A DNA stretch of 64,000 nt from Robertkochia marina (GCF_004799345.1 NZ_SSMC01000001.1:930001-994000), one strand, 5' to 3'. Positions 35,276-45,882 are shown, counted from the stretch's first letter. Program-made: numbers and translations. Notes: generated by a model from the sequence alone, not told the origin.

Positions 35276-36028
35276 TTAAATACGACTCTTCCCCTTAAAT
35301 CTTAAATAGTTGTTCACCTCTTCATAAGGAATGTCAATAATGATCTGGCCTTCAGAATACGGCGCTATTTCATAAGGATTGTAGATCAGTTTTAGTCCGG
35401 AGGTGGTATATCCTATATTTTCCGGCAGGTGAAAACGATCGCCTTCAAACATGAATCCCTGTTCGTTAAGGGGTGAATCATCATCCAGCTGGTATTGAGC
35501 TCTGAATTTTTTCTCTGCCAGGGCCATGAATCCTTTTTGGTCTTGCACCAGGTGAGGAGTGTCTATCATCTCCCCTTCAGTTTTGCTGAACAGGAGGTAG
35601 TGAGAGCTGCCATATCCGTGTGCACCCCCGGTGTATGAATACGTTTCCATGCAAATGACCAAAAGCTGATCATCTTCGTAGCAGATCTCTCCATCAATGG
35701 TCGATTCCCAGTTCATGTTGTAGTCATCCGGGAAGTCATTCTTGATCTTCTGATAGGCTTTTCTGAATTCAGCGACCGCTTCTTCCACCGTAGCTGATTC
35801 CTGGTCGGGAGAAAGGTCGATAGCCCTGATCACCCATCGATTCAGGGAGGCGTTGATCTTTTTTTCTTTACGATTTTTTCCGGCAGCCATGGGGTATTGT
35901 AATTCAATACGGGCACAGGCGTCACAGGCAGGATCTGCCATGGAGTAGGTAGTAACCTCTATTTCGGCATCAGATTGACATGCAATAAGGGAAAACAGGA
36001 GAGCAATAAACAGCAACTTCTTCATCAT
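35276..36028 (-). CDS. DUF3298/DUF4163 lipoprotein
   Basis: Starting at ATG 36028 (or 36025 just after it) gives about 250 residues with a lipobox (ALLFSLIAC). The longer open frame from 36091 would place 21 non-signal residues in front and is rejected. The region around YSYTGGAHGYGSSHYLLFS is the DUF3298 hallmark (RsiV-like C-terminal fold), preceded by the DUF4163-type domain. In Bacillus RsiV this fold binds lysozyme; whether that applies here is unknown. It is likely outer-membrane- or periplasm-facing. Confidence 0.85.
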   Translation of the reverse strand: MMKKLLFIALLFSLIACQSDAEIEVTTYSMADPACDACARIELQYPMAAGKNRKEKKINASLNRWVIRAIDLSPDQESATVEEAVAEFRKAYQKIKNDFPDDYNMNWESTIDGEICYEDDQLLVICMETYSYTGGAHGYGSSHYLLFSKTEGEMIDTPHLVQDQKGFMALAEKKFRAQYQLDDDSPLNEQGFMFEGDRFHLPENIGYTTSGLKLIYNPYEIAPYSEGQIIIDIPYEEVNNYLRFKGKSRI

Positions 36029-36072
36029 GATCGGGGACTTTTGATCTCTAAGCGTATAAAGATACATGGTTC

Positions 36073-36103
36073 TTTGTATTGGGAAAAACAAAAATTACAT
36101 TTG
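36073..36103 (+). promoter_or_regulatory. Bacteroidetes-type promoter of the trans-sulfuration gene
   Basis: TTTG (36073-36076), 19 bp of spacer, then TACATTTG (36096-36103): an exact match in both boxes and in spacing to the Bacteroidetes -33/-7 consensus. Transcription should start near 36110, about 13 nt before the ATG at 36123. It overlaps the region between divergent genes. Confidence 0.72.
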
Positions 36104-36122
36104 TTAAAAATACCATACCAGT

Positions 36123-37283
36123 ATGAATGATAAGAACATAGCATTTAATACCAAGACCATACACGGTGGTCAGGAGCCTGATAAAGCCTATGGGGCCGTA
36201 ATGCCTCCTATCTATCAAACCTCCACCTACGCTCAGACCACCCCGGGAGGTCACAAGGGTTTTGAATACTCAAGAAGTGCAAACCCGACCAGGACCGCCC
36301 TGGAGAATAGTCTGGCAAGTATAGAAGGGGGTGAATACGGTCTTGCCTTCAGCAGTGGCCTGGCAGCTATTGATGCGGTCATGAAGCTGCTCTCTCCCGG
36401 AGATGAGGTGATCTCGACCAATGACCTCTACGGGGGCAGTTATCGCTTGTTCACAAAGATATTTGAAGGGTTCGGAATTCGGTTCCACTTTGTTGATATG
36501 AAAGATGCCCACAAGGTAGCAGAACTTGTTAACGATAATACAAAGTTGCTTTGGGTAGAAACCCCTACCAATCCAATGATGAATATTATCGACCTGAAAG
36601 CCATGGTAAAGATCGCTCAGGAGCATAAACTTCTCCTGGCGGTAGACAACACCTTTGCCACCCCTTATCTGCAGCGACCCCTGGAGCTGGGGGCAGATAT
36701 AGTAATGCATTCAGCTACCAAATACCTGGGAGGTCATAGTGATGTGATCATGGGCGGACTGATCGTTAAAAATAAGGAGTTGGCAGACCGTTTGTATTTT
36801 ATTCAGAATGCTAGTGGTGCAGTGCCGGGTCCGATGGATAGTTTCCTGGTATTAAGAGGTATAAAAACACTGCATGTGAGAATGCAGCGACACTGCGAAA
36901 ATGGTGCTGCGATCGCACACTATCTCAAAAAGCATCCTAAGGTTGAAAAAGTATACTGGCCGGGCTTTGAGGATCATCCCAATCACGAGGTGGCCAAAGC
37001 ACAGATGAACGATTTTGGTGGAATGATATCTTTTGTTCCTAAAGGGGGGCAATTTGAAGATGCGGTAAAGATCATTGAAAATCTTAAGGTATTTACGCTT
37101 GCCGAGTCATTGGGAGGGGTAGAGTCATTGGCCGGTCACCCTGCAAGTATGACCCACGCCTCCATTCCGAAGGAAGAACGTGAAAAGAGCGGAGTGGTTG
37201 ACTCTTTGGTGCGTCTCAGTGTTGGAATCGAGGATGTGGAAGACCTGAAGAATGATCTTGAACAGGCCTTGAGTCATTTTTAA
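36123..37283 (+). CDS. Cystathionine gamma-synthase/gamma-lyase (PLP trans-sulfuration enzyme)
   Basis: This 386-residue Cys/Met-metabolism PLP enzyme carries PLP Lys K200 in HSATKYLGGHSD. The substrate and cofactor residues YSRSANPTR and SSGLAAIDAV are present, and so is the closing LVRLSVGIED. Synthases and gamma-lyases share this fold, so the direction (making cystathionine from an activated homoserine, or splitting it to cysteine) cannot be settled by eye. Annotation as metB-like is usual in flavobacteria. It is a single gene with its own consensus promoter. The next gene, glutamate dehydrogenase, has a separate -7 element. Confidence 0.9.
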   Translation: MNDKNIAFNTKTIHGGQEPDKAYGAVMPPIYQTSTYAQTTPGGHKGFEYSRSANPTRTALENSLASIEGGEYGLAFSSGLAAIDAVMKLLSPGDEVISTNDLYGGSYRLFTKIFEGFGIRFHFVDMKDAHKVAELVNDNTKLLWVETPTNPMMNIIDLKAMVKIAQEHKLLLAVDNTFATPYLQRPLELGADIVMHSATKYLGGHSDVIMGGLIVKNKELADRLYFIQNASGAVPGPMDSFLVLRGIKTLHVRMQRHCENGAAIAHYLKKHPKVEKVYWPGFEDHPNHEVAKAQMNDFGGMISFVPKGGQFEDAVKIIENLKVFTLAESLGGVESLAGHPASMTHASIPKEEREKSGVVDSLVRLSVGIEDVEDLKNDLEQALSHF

Positions 37284-37337
37284 CTACAACGTTTGAGAAA
37301 TTCTTAAAATATGGGGGTCTATATTTTTTTATTTCCA

Positions 37338-37345
37338 TAATTTTG
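37338..37345 (+). promoter_or_regulatory. TAnnTTTG -7 element before glutamate dehydrogenase
   Basis: TAATTTTG lies 36 bp before the ATG at 37382; transcription would start about 30 bp before the ATG. The upstream region is T-rich but lacks a TTTG at consensus distance. Confidence 0.4.
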
Positions 37346-37375
37346 ACCCCAAATTATAAATCTTTCATTTATTAG

Positions 37376-38731
<1,356 letters not shown>

Positions 38732-38756
38732 TTCTACGCTCTTAGAAATATACAAG

Positions 38757-38789
38757 ATAGCTTCCCTCAACAGGGAAGCTATTTTTTTT
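38757..38789 (+). terminator. Intrinsic terminator after gdhA
   Basis: An 11-bp perfect stem ATAGCTTCCCT/AGGGAAGCTAT with a 4-nt loop is followed by eight T. Confidence 0.93.
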
Positions 38790-38828
38790 GATATTTTAGA
38801 GGCCGTTGAGCGGTAATTGTGCACATAT

Positions 38829-39545
38829 ATGATCATACATTCCCAAGCACTTGTTATTTCGGCTATAAAGTATGGCGATAACAGCCTTATTGTTAAATTA
38901 TTTACCCGTTCATCAGGGTTGAGATCATATTTGGTAAGAGGAGTGCTTTCTTCCCGGAAGGGTAAAATGAAATCAGCCTACTTTCAGCCTTTAACCCAGC
39001 TCGAAATTGTAGCGAACCATAAAGACAAAGGGGGCTTGGAATACCTTAAAGAAGTTAAACTTCTGGTACACTACCAGACCCTCCAGTCTGACATCAGGAA
39101 AAGTACAGTGGTGATGTTTCTTTCAGAATTGCTCAACACAGCGCTTCAGGAAGAAGAGCCGAATGAACCCTTATTTGAATTTCTCAGCACTGCCTTTCAA
39201 TGGCTTGATCATCACAGTGAGGCGGCCAATTTTCATATCGCTTTTTTAATTCACCTAAGCAGGTATCTGGGCTTTTACCCGGAAGACAGTAATACCGACC
39301 TGCCGTATTTTGACCTGAGAGAAGGAGAGTTTTCTGCGCAATCCCTGAACGAAACCATAAATGGAGAACTGTTAGTGAAGTTTGTCTTGTTTTTGGGTAC
39401 AGATTTTGATGGAATGTCAACGATCAAAATGAACAAAAATCAACGCAGGGAACTGTTGAAATCACTGATAAGCTATTTTCAATTACATTTGCAGGGGTTC
39501 AAAGAACCCCGGTCCCTAAGTGTGTTGAACGATGTCTTTAATTAG
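38829..39545 (+). CDS. recO: DNA repair protein RecO
   Basis: ATG 38829 gives 238 residues; an ATG four codons earlier (38817) is possible. The N-terminal OB-fold is recognisable (SQALVISAIKYGDNSLIVKLFTRSSGLRSYLVRGV), followed by an all-helical C-terminal part. RecO anneals ssDNA and loads RecA with RecR in recombinational repair. The usual zinc-finger Cys cluster is absent, as in many Bacteroidetes RecO proteins. The TonB receptor gene starts 8 bp downstream. Confidence 0.9.
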   Translation: MIIHSQALVISAIKYGDNSLIVKLFTRSSGLRSYLVRGVLSSRKGKMKSAYFQPLTQLEIVANHKDKGGLEYLKEVKLLVHYQTLQSDIRKSTVVMFLSELLNTALQEEEPNEPLFEFLSTAFQWLDHHSEAANFHIAFLIHLSRYLGFYPEDSNTDLPYFDLREGEFSAQSLNETINGELLVKFVLFLGTDFDGMSTIKMNKNQRRELLKSLISYFQLHLQGFKEPRSLSVLNDVFN

Positions 39546-39553
39546 AATTCGCT

Positions 39554-41965
39554 ATGAGATTCCTACCATGTCTGATTGCTTTTGTATTCATGATAACCTT
39601 TTGCCATGCCCAGGAGATCGTTGTTGTTGATGCGGTTTCGGGTGATCCGGTGGTAAATGCCTCCATTACTGCAGAAGGGGTAAAATCATACAAGATCAGT
39701 GATGTTAACGGATCGGTTGATCTTTCAGACTTTGCCTCAGATGACCTGCTGGTTATTTCCCATGTAGCCTATCAAAGTATGCTTATTCGTAAAAGCCGGC
39801 TCCTGAGAGACGGTAGTAAGGTTATGCTGACACCTCTTTCAGAAGAGTTGGAAGAAGTGGTGCTTTCTGCCAGAAAGTGGGCTGAACCCAGGCAAAGTGT
39901 TGATCAGCGAATACTTGCAGTAACGAAGGAAGAGGTGCTTTTTTCGAATGCTCAAACCTCTGCAGATCTGCTTCAATCTACCGGAAAGGTTTTTGTTCAA
40001 AAAAGTCAATTAGGAGGAGGAAGTCCTATGATCAGAGGGTTTGCTACCAACAGGTTGTTGATCGTGGTAGATGGGGTGCGCATGAATAACGCTATTTTCC
40101 GAGGTGGAAATATTCAGAATATAATAGCTATCGATCCCTTGTCTGTAGATTCGGCAGAGGTGATCTTTGGTCCCGGCTCTGTAACCTATGGGAGTGATGC
40201 TATCGGAGGGGTGATGAGTTTTTACACCCTTGATCCGAAGATTCGACAAAGAGGTAATGACCTGGATGGAAGGGCTTTGGTTAGGTATTCAACTGCAAAC
40301 AATGAAAGAACTGCCCATGCAGTCTTAAATTATGGAAGTGCAAAATGGGCCGGAGTCACCTCAGTAACAATATCAGATTTTAATGATCTTATAATGGGTA
40401 GTCACGGTCCGGAAGAATACCTGCGTCCTGAGTACGTGGTAAGGCAAGATGGGGTTGACCAGGTCGTGACTAATAGTAACGACAGAAAGCAAACGCCAAC
40501 CGGATATGAACAACTGAATATCCTTCAAAAATTCACCTACCAACCTGTAAAAGACTGGTCGCTGAAAACCGGAATTATCTACAGTACAACGGGTAATTAT
40601 GACCGCTACGATCGGTTAATTCGATATCGTGATAATGAGCCAAGAGCAGCAGAATGGTATTACGGCCCGCAAGAATGGTTGATGATAAATCTTACTGCCG
40701 AGCATTCTGGCAATGGGTGGTTGTATGACACTATGCGCTTTACCAATGCTTACCAGCAATTTAAAGAAAGCAGGCATGACCGCGGATTCATGGAAGAGTG
40801 GCTGTATGCAACTGAAGAGCGTGTGGATGCATTTTCGTCTAATCTCGATCTGGAAAAGCATTTCTCTAACCGTTCCCGTTTATATTACGGGGTAGAGTAT
40901 GTATACAACAAGGTGGGTTCTTCGGGATATTCCCAAAACATTACCTCGGGTGCCGAGCAGGATATAGCCTCGCGATACCCTGATGGTTCCAGGTGGCAGT
41001 CGCTTGCGGCTTATGCAAATTTCAGCTACCAGCCTGATAGAAGAATGACATTGAGAGCAGGCGTTCGATATAATTATCTGGATATATTCTCTGACTTCAG
41101 TGAAAATAATGTCTTCTATAATTTTCCCTTTACCACTGCGAAGATCAATACTGATGCCCTGACCGGAAGTGCCGGACTGCACTGGAGTCAGAGTCGTACT
41201 TTTAGGGGGCATGTACAGTTTTCTACAGCTTTCAGGGCTCCTAATGTTGATGATGTTGGTAAGATCTTTGATTCTGAACCCGGATCGGTGGTGGTTCCAA
41301 ATCCATCATTAAAACCTGAATATGCTTATAATGCCGACCTTGGTTTTCAGCTCAATCTCAAGGAGAAATTTAAATTTGATCTTTCTCTTTATCACACCTG
41401 GCTTAAAGATGCCATGGTTCGCAGAGATTTTACCTACCAGGGGGTAGAGCAGATAGAGTACAACGGTCAATTGTCAGATATTCAGGCCATTCAAAATGCG
41501 GCAAAAGCCAGGGTTTACGGATTAGAAGCCGGTGCTAACTGGCGAATCAGCAATACGTTAAGCGCCCTGGGTACACTTACCTATGTAAAAGGAGAAGAGG
41601 TGCTCGATAACGGCAGTACTGCCCCTTTGAGACATGCGGCGCCCCTATTCGGACGCGTGTTGCTTGAATGGCAAAAGAGCCGTGTTAAATTGGATCTGTG
41701 GACACAGTTTAACGGGGAGATCTCATTTGATGACCTTGCCGTGTCTGAGCAAGGAAAGCCGTATTTATATGCAGTTGATGCTAATGGCAACCCCTTTTCA
41801 CCATCCTGGTACACCCTGAATATTCGGGGAGGTTATGAGGTGCTGAAAAATACCCGCTTGCAGGTCGCTTTAGAGAATATCACCGATCAACGTTACCGGA
41901 CCTATTCTTCCGGAATTGCTGCTCCCGGCCGCAATCTGATCTTGTCTGTACGTCAAACTTTTTGA
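39554..41965 (+). CDS. TonB-dependent receptor, haem/haemoglobin-receptor type
   Basis: This 803-residue outer-membrane receptor has a signal peptide (ending TFCHAQ), a short CarboxypepD_reg-like domain (about 20-95), a plug domain and a 22-strand barrel ending in aromatic F. The plug reads KSQLGGGSPMIRGFATNRLL then VDGVRMNNAIFRGGN. The extracellular region has FRAPNVDD and, further on, VPNPSLKPE. These correspond to the FRAP and NPNL motifs of haem receptors such as HmuR/ShuA. Haem or a haem protein is therefore the best substrate guess. It lies directly behind recO, with no haemophore or ABC gene near. Confidence 0.88.
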   Translation: MRFLPCLIAFVFMITFCHAQEIVVVDAVSGDPVVNASITAEGVKSYKISDVNGSVDLSDFASDDLLVISHVAYQSMLIRKSRLLRDGSKVMLTPLSEELEEVVLSARKWAEPRQSVDQRILAVTKEEVLFSNAQTSADLLQSTGKVFVQKSQLGGGSPMIRGFATNRLLIVVDGVRMNNAIFRGGNIQNIIAIDPLSVDSAEVIFGPGSVTYGSDAIGGVMSFYTLDPKIRQRGNDLDGRALVRYSTANNERTAHAVLNYGSAKWAGVTSVTISDFNDLIMGSHGPEEYLRPEYVVRQDGVDQVVTNSNDRKQTPTGYEQLNILQKFTYQPVKDWSLKTGIIYSTTGNYDRYDRLIRYRDNEPRAAEWYYGPQEWLMINLTAEHSGNGWLYDTMRFTNAYQQFKESRHDRGFMEEWLYATEERVDAFSSNLDLEKHFSNRSRLYYGVEYVYNKVGSSGYSQNITSGAEQDIASRYPDGSRWQSLAAYANFSYQPDRRMTLRAGVRYNYLDIFSDFSENNVFYNFPFTTAKINTDALTGSAGLHWSQSRTFRGHVQFSTAFRAPNVDDVGKIFDSEPGSVVVPNPSLKPEYAYNADLGFQLNLKEKFKFDLSLYHTWLKDAMVRRDFTYQGVEQIEYNGQLSDIQAIQNAAKARVYGLEAGANWRISNTLSALGTLTYVKGEEVLDNGSTAPLRHAAPLFGRVLLEWQKSRVKLDLWTQFNGEISFDDLAVSEQGKPYLYAVDANGNPFSPSWYTLNIRGGYEVLKNTRLQVALENITDQRYRTYSSGIAAPGRNLILSVRQTF

Positions 41966-42057
41966 TCCCGAGGTAAAAAAGAGTAAGGTTGCAGGGGTAA
42001 TACTACCTCCGGGTGTTATTTAATCACAGCAAAGGGCTTCAATTGACTGGAATTTAG

Positions 42058-42065
42058 TAATTTTG
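42058..42065 (+). promoter_or_regulatory. TAnnTTTG -7 element before ileS
   Basis: TAATTTTG lies 30 bp before the ileS ATG at 42096. A TTG occurs only 12 bp upstream, too close, so support is from the -7 box alone. Confidence 0.4.
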
Positions 42066-42095
42066 CCAACTTTAATACGAGAAGGTATTTTTAAA

Positions 42096-45000
42096 ATGAG
42101 TTTTACAGAATATAAGGGAATGAATCTTCCGCAGACTGCAGATGAAATACTTAAGTACTGGGAAGAACATGATATTTTTGAAAAAAGTGTAAGTGAGAGA
42201 GAAGGGCAAGAACCTTATGTGTTCTTCGAAGGGCCGCCCTCTGCCAATGGTTTGCCGGGAATTCACCACGTAATGGCGCGTGCCATTAAGGATATTTTCT
42301 GTAGGTATAAGACTCAAAAAGGATTTCAGGTAAAGCGAAAAGCCGGTTGGGATACCCATGGGTTGCCTGTGGAATTAGGGGTTGAAAAAGAACTCGGAAT
42401 TACTAAGGAAGATATCGGAAAATCGATCACAGTAGAAGAATATAATGCGGCCTGTAAAAAGGCAGTAATGCGTTATACTGATATCTGGAATGATATGACC
42501 CGTAAGATCGGGTACTGGGTAGATATGAATGACCCTTATATCACCTATAAATCCAAATACATGGAAAGTGTTTGGTGGCTGTTAAAGCAGATCTACGATA
42601 AGGGACTTATTTACAAGGGGTATACCATTCAGCCCTATTCGCCAAAAGCCGGAACGGGATTAAGTTCGCATGAATTGAACCAGCCCGGAACCTATAAAGA
42701 TGTTTCAGATACTACCGTGGTGGCTCAGTTTAGAGCTGTGGAAGACAGTCTTCCTGAAGCACTTCAAGGTCTTGGAGAGCTTTTCTTCCTGGCCTGGACC
42801 ACCACCCCGTGGACCCTGCCATCAAATACGGCTCTGACAGTTGGTAAGAATATCGATTATGTGGCGGTTAAAACATATAACCAATATACCCATGAGCCTG
42901 TCACAGTGGTACTGGCTAAGGCCCTGGTAAAAAATATTTTCAGTGGTAAGTTCAAACCCGTGGAATCGGAAGAGGCGCTAATTGCCTATGAGGCCGACGC
43001 TAAAAAGGTGCCTTACCTGGTCGCTAAAGAATTGAAAGGAGCAGAGTTGATAAATGCACGATATGAGCAATTATTAAACTATGCGCTGCCTTATGAAAAT
43101 GCTGAAAACGCCTTCCGTATTATCGCCGGTGATTTTGTGACCACCGATGATGGTACCGGTATCGTACATACGGCTCCGACCTTTGGTGCCGATGATGCCA
43201 AGGTGGCGAGAGAAGCATCTCCTGAAGTTCCTCCTATGTTGGTCCTTGATGACAATGGCAATGCAGTTCCTTTGGTTGACCTCCAGGGTAGATTCAGATC
43301 GGAGCTTCCTGAAGTTGGTGGTAAATATGTGAAGAATGAATACTATGCCGAAGGAGAAGTTCCTGAACGCTCAGTGGATGTTGAGATCGCCATTGCCTTA
43401 AAAGAGGCTAACAAGGCCTTTAAGGTTGAAAAATATGTCCACAGTTATCCGCATTGCTGGAGAACTGATAAGCCGGTTCTTTATTACCCTTTAGATTCCT
43501 GGTTCATCAAGGTTACTGATGTTAAAGAACGGATGTTCGAATTGAACCAAACCATTAACTGGAAACCAAAAGCAACCGGAGAAGGTCGTTTTGGAAACTG
43601 GCTGCAGAATGCTAATGACTGGAATCTTTCAAGATCAAGATTCTGGGGTATACCTATTCCTATCTGGAGAACCGAAGACGGTAAGGAGGTAAAGGTTATC
43701 GGATCTGTAGAAGAACTTAAGGCGGAGATGTCAAGGTCTGTGGAAGCCGGTTTCATGGATAAAGATATTTTTGAAGAGTTTGTGGTAGGCGATATGAGTG
43801 AAGAGAACTACGACAAGGTTGACCTTCATAAGAATGTGGTTGATCGTATCGTCCTGGTCTCTGAGTCAGGAAGCCCGATGAAGCGTGAAGCCGATCTGAT
43901 CGATGTGTGGTTTGACTCAGGTTCCATGCCCTATGCACAATGGCATTATCCCTTTGAGAATAAAGACAAGATTGACGGAGGAGAAGCTTTTCCTGCCGAT
44001 TATATAGCTGAAGGGGTCGACCAGACAAGAGGCTGGTTCTATACGCTTCACGCCATAGGTACCATGGTCTTTGATTCTGTAGCGTATAAGAATGTGGTTT
44101 CAAACGGATTGGTGCTGGATAAGAATGGTCAAAAAATGTCTAAGAGATTAGGCAATGCCGTAGATCCTTTCGAAACCCTTCAGGAGTACGGTCCTGATGC
44201 CACAAGATGGTATATGATCGCCAATGCCAATCCATGGGATAATTTGAAATTTGACCTGGAAGGAGTAGCCGAGGTAAGACGTAAATTCTTTGGTACTCTT
44301 TACAATACCTATTCTTTCTTCAGCTTGTATGCCAATATTGATGGTTTTGATTACAGTGAAGAAGAGATCGCTATCGCAGACAGACCGGAAATTGATCGCT
44401 GGATCCTTTCTGAATTAAATACCCTTGTTAAGCGGGTTGATGCTTCTTTGGCTGACTATGAGCCTACCAGAGCAGCAAGGGCAATCTCAGATTTCGTTCA
44501 GGAAAATCTGAGTAACTGGTATGTAAGACTTTGCCGAAGACGATTCTGGAAGGGCGATTATGGTCAGGATAAGATCTCGGCCTATCAAACCCTTTACACT
44601 TGTTTGCTAACGGTAGCTAAATTAGGAGCACCAATAGCACCGTTCTTTATGGATCGCCTGTATCTCGACCTGGTAAAGGCAACCGGAAAAGAAACCTTTG
44701 AAAGTGTTCACCTGGCAGATTTCCCGGTGTACAAGGAAGCGTTGGTTGATAAAGGTTTGGAAAGCAGAATGGAGAAAGCGCAAGTGATCTCCTCCCTGGT
44801 ACTTTCACTCCGTAAAAAGGAAATGATCAAAGTGCGACAACCTCTTAAGAAGATTATGATTCCGGTATTGGATCATAATCAGAAAAAAGAGATACATGCT
44901 GTAGAAGATCTGATACGTTCTGAAGTGAATGTTAAGGAGATTGAACTGCTGGATGACGCCTCAGGAATCCTGGTGAAACAGATCAAACCTAACTTTAAGG

Positions 45001-45494
45001 TTTTAGGTCCGCGGTTCGGAAAAGATATGAAATTGATTGTGAGTAAAGTACAATCGTTGACGCAGGATGATATTCAGAAAATTGAGCGCGAAGGCTCAAT
45101 AATACTTGATATTAATGGAAAAAGTATTACTTTAGGAATCGATGAGGTGGAAATCTCATCTCAAGATATAGAAGGTTGGTTAGTAGCCAGTTCAGGTATG
45201 ATTACCGTTGCCCTGGATGTTACCATTACTGAAGAATTGCGCAAGGAAGGTGTTGCCCGTGAGTTGGTCAACAGGATCCAGAACCTGCGTAAGGACTCAG
45301 GATTTGAGGTAACCGACAAAATAGATGTGATGCTTCAAAAGGATGGGGTTGTTGAAAATGCCGTTCAGAGTAATCTCGATTACATTAAAAATGAAACACT
45401 TACAGCAACGCTAAGCTTTGAGGAGACCCTGGAAAGCGGCACGGAAATTGCGTTTGATGAGGTAAACACCAGATTGTTGATTCAAAAACACTAG
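42096..45494 (+). CDS. ileS: Isoleucyl-tRNA synthetase, type 2 (eukaryote-like), with GXHH signature
   Basis: ATG 42096 gives 1,132 residues; the 42063 ATG lies in the promoter zone and is rejected. It is a class I synthetase with Rossmann core, CP1 editing domain (FLAWTTTPWTLPSNTAL and GTGIVHTAPTFGADD), KMSKR loop (KMSKRLGN) and anticodon-binding helices. It lacks the C-terminal zinc finger of type 1 bacterial enzymes. The HXGH ATP-binding motif, expected as GLP-HYGH, reads GLP-G55-I56-H57-H58. The first and third positions are thus swapped (GXHH). Type 2 enzymes are naturally mupirocin-tolerant, and the swap has been linked to hyper-resistance. It is followed 4 bp later by the dksA-like gene. 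Confidence 0.96.
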   Translation: MSFTEYKGMNLPQTADEILKYWEEHDIFEKSVSEREGQEPYVFFEGPPSANGLPGIHHVMARAIKDIFCRYKTQKGFQVKRKAGWDTHGLPVELGVEKELGITKEDIGKSITVEEYNAACKKAVMRYTDIWNDMTRKIGYWVDMNDPYITYKSKYMESVWWLLKQIYDKGLIYKGYTIQPYSPKAGTGLSSHELNQPGTYKDVSDTTVVAQFRAVEDSLPEALQGLGELFFLAWTTTPWTLPSNTALTVGKNIDYVAVKTYNQYTHEPVTVVLAKALVKNIFSGKFKPVESEEALIAYEADAKKVPYLVAKELKGAELINARYEQLLNYALPYENAENAFRIIAGDFVTTDDGTGIVHTAPTFGADDAKVAREASPEVPPMLVLDDNGNAVPLVDLQGRFRSELPEVGGKYVKNEYYAEGEVPERSVDVEIAIALKEANKAFKVEKYVHSYPHCWRTDKPVLYYPLDSWFIKVTDVKERMFELNQTINWKPKATGEGRFGNWLQNANDWNLSRSRFWGIPIPIWRTEDGKEVKVIGSVEELKAEMSRSVEAGFMDKDIFEEFVVGDMSEENYDKVDLHKNVVDRIVLVSESGSPMKREADLIDVWFDSGSMPYAQWHYPFENKDKIDGGEAFPADYIAEGVDQTRGWFYTLHAIGTMVFDSVAYKNVVSNGLVLDKNGQKMSKRLGNAVDPFETLQEYGPDATRWYMIANANPWDNLKFDLEGVAEVRRKFFGTLYNTYSFFSLYANIDGFDYSEEEIAIADRPEIDRWILSELNTLVKRVDASLADYEPTRAARAISDFVQENLSNWYVRLCRRRFWKGDYGQDKISAYQTLYTCLLTVAKLGAPIAPFFMDRLYLDLVKATGKETFESVHLADFPVYKEALVDKGLESRMEKAQVISSLVLSLRKKEMIKVRQPLKKIMIPVLDHNQKKEIHAVEDLIRSEVNVKEIELLDDASGILVKQIKPNFKVLGPRFGKDMKLIVSKVQSLTQDDIQKIEREGSIILDINGKSITLGIDEVEISSQDIEGWLVASSGMITVALDVTITEELRKEGVARELVNRIQNLRKDSGFEVTDKIDVMLQKDGVVENAVQSNLDYIKNETLTATLSFEETLESGTEIAFDEVNTRLLIQKH

Positions 45495-45498
45495 TACT

Positions 45499-45882
45499 AT
45501 GGATGCAGACATTAAAGTAAGATATTCTGACAAGGATCTGGAAGAGTTCAGAGTCCTGATAGAAAATAAGATAGATAAAGCAAGACAAGATCTTGATTTG
45601 CTTAAGAGCTCCTATAAGAACGATGGTAATAATGGAACCGATGATACCTCTCCAACCTTTAAAGCTTTTGAGGAGGGATCTGAAACCATGAGCAGAGAGG
45701 CCAACACTCAGCTGGCACTCAGACAGGAGAAGTTTATTCGTGACCTTAAAAATGCCCTGGTACGTATTGAAAACAAAACGTACGGGATTTGCAGGGTAAC
45801 AGGAAAACTGATCAATAAAGAGCGTCTGAAGCTGGTGCCTCATGCAACCTTGAGTATCGAAGCAAAGAATATGCAAAAATGA
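45499..45882 (+). CDS. TraR/DksA-family protein with degenerate zinc finger
   Basis: This 127-residue protein has a coiled-coil N-terminal part (about 10-90) and a C-terminal DksA-like segment (YGICRVTGKLINKERLKLVPHATLSIEA). Canonical DksA has four zinc Cys; only C98 remains, so zinc is probably not bound. This is usual for the Bacteroidetes form. It presumably binds the RNA polymerase secondary channel and modulates transcription, possibly with ppGpp. It lies in the conserved ileS-dksA-lspA neighbourhood. A terminator hairpin begins 31 bp after its stop. Confidence 0.88.
   Translation: MDADIKVRYSDKDLEEFRVLIENKIDKARQDLDLLKSSYKNDGNNGTDDTSPTFKAFEEGSETMSREANTQLALRQEKFIRDLKNALVRIENKTYGICRVTGKLINKERLKLVPHATLSIEAKNMQK

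Noticed and set aside
41990-42030. Possible hairpin after the haem receptor gene as terminator or riboswitch
   Set aside because: Only short, interrupted pairing (AATAC/GTTATT) with no T-run; no recognisable riboswitch core.
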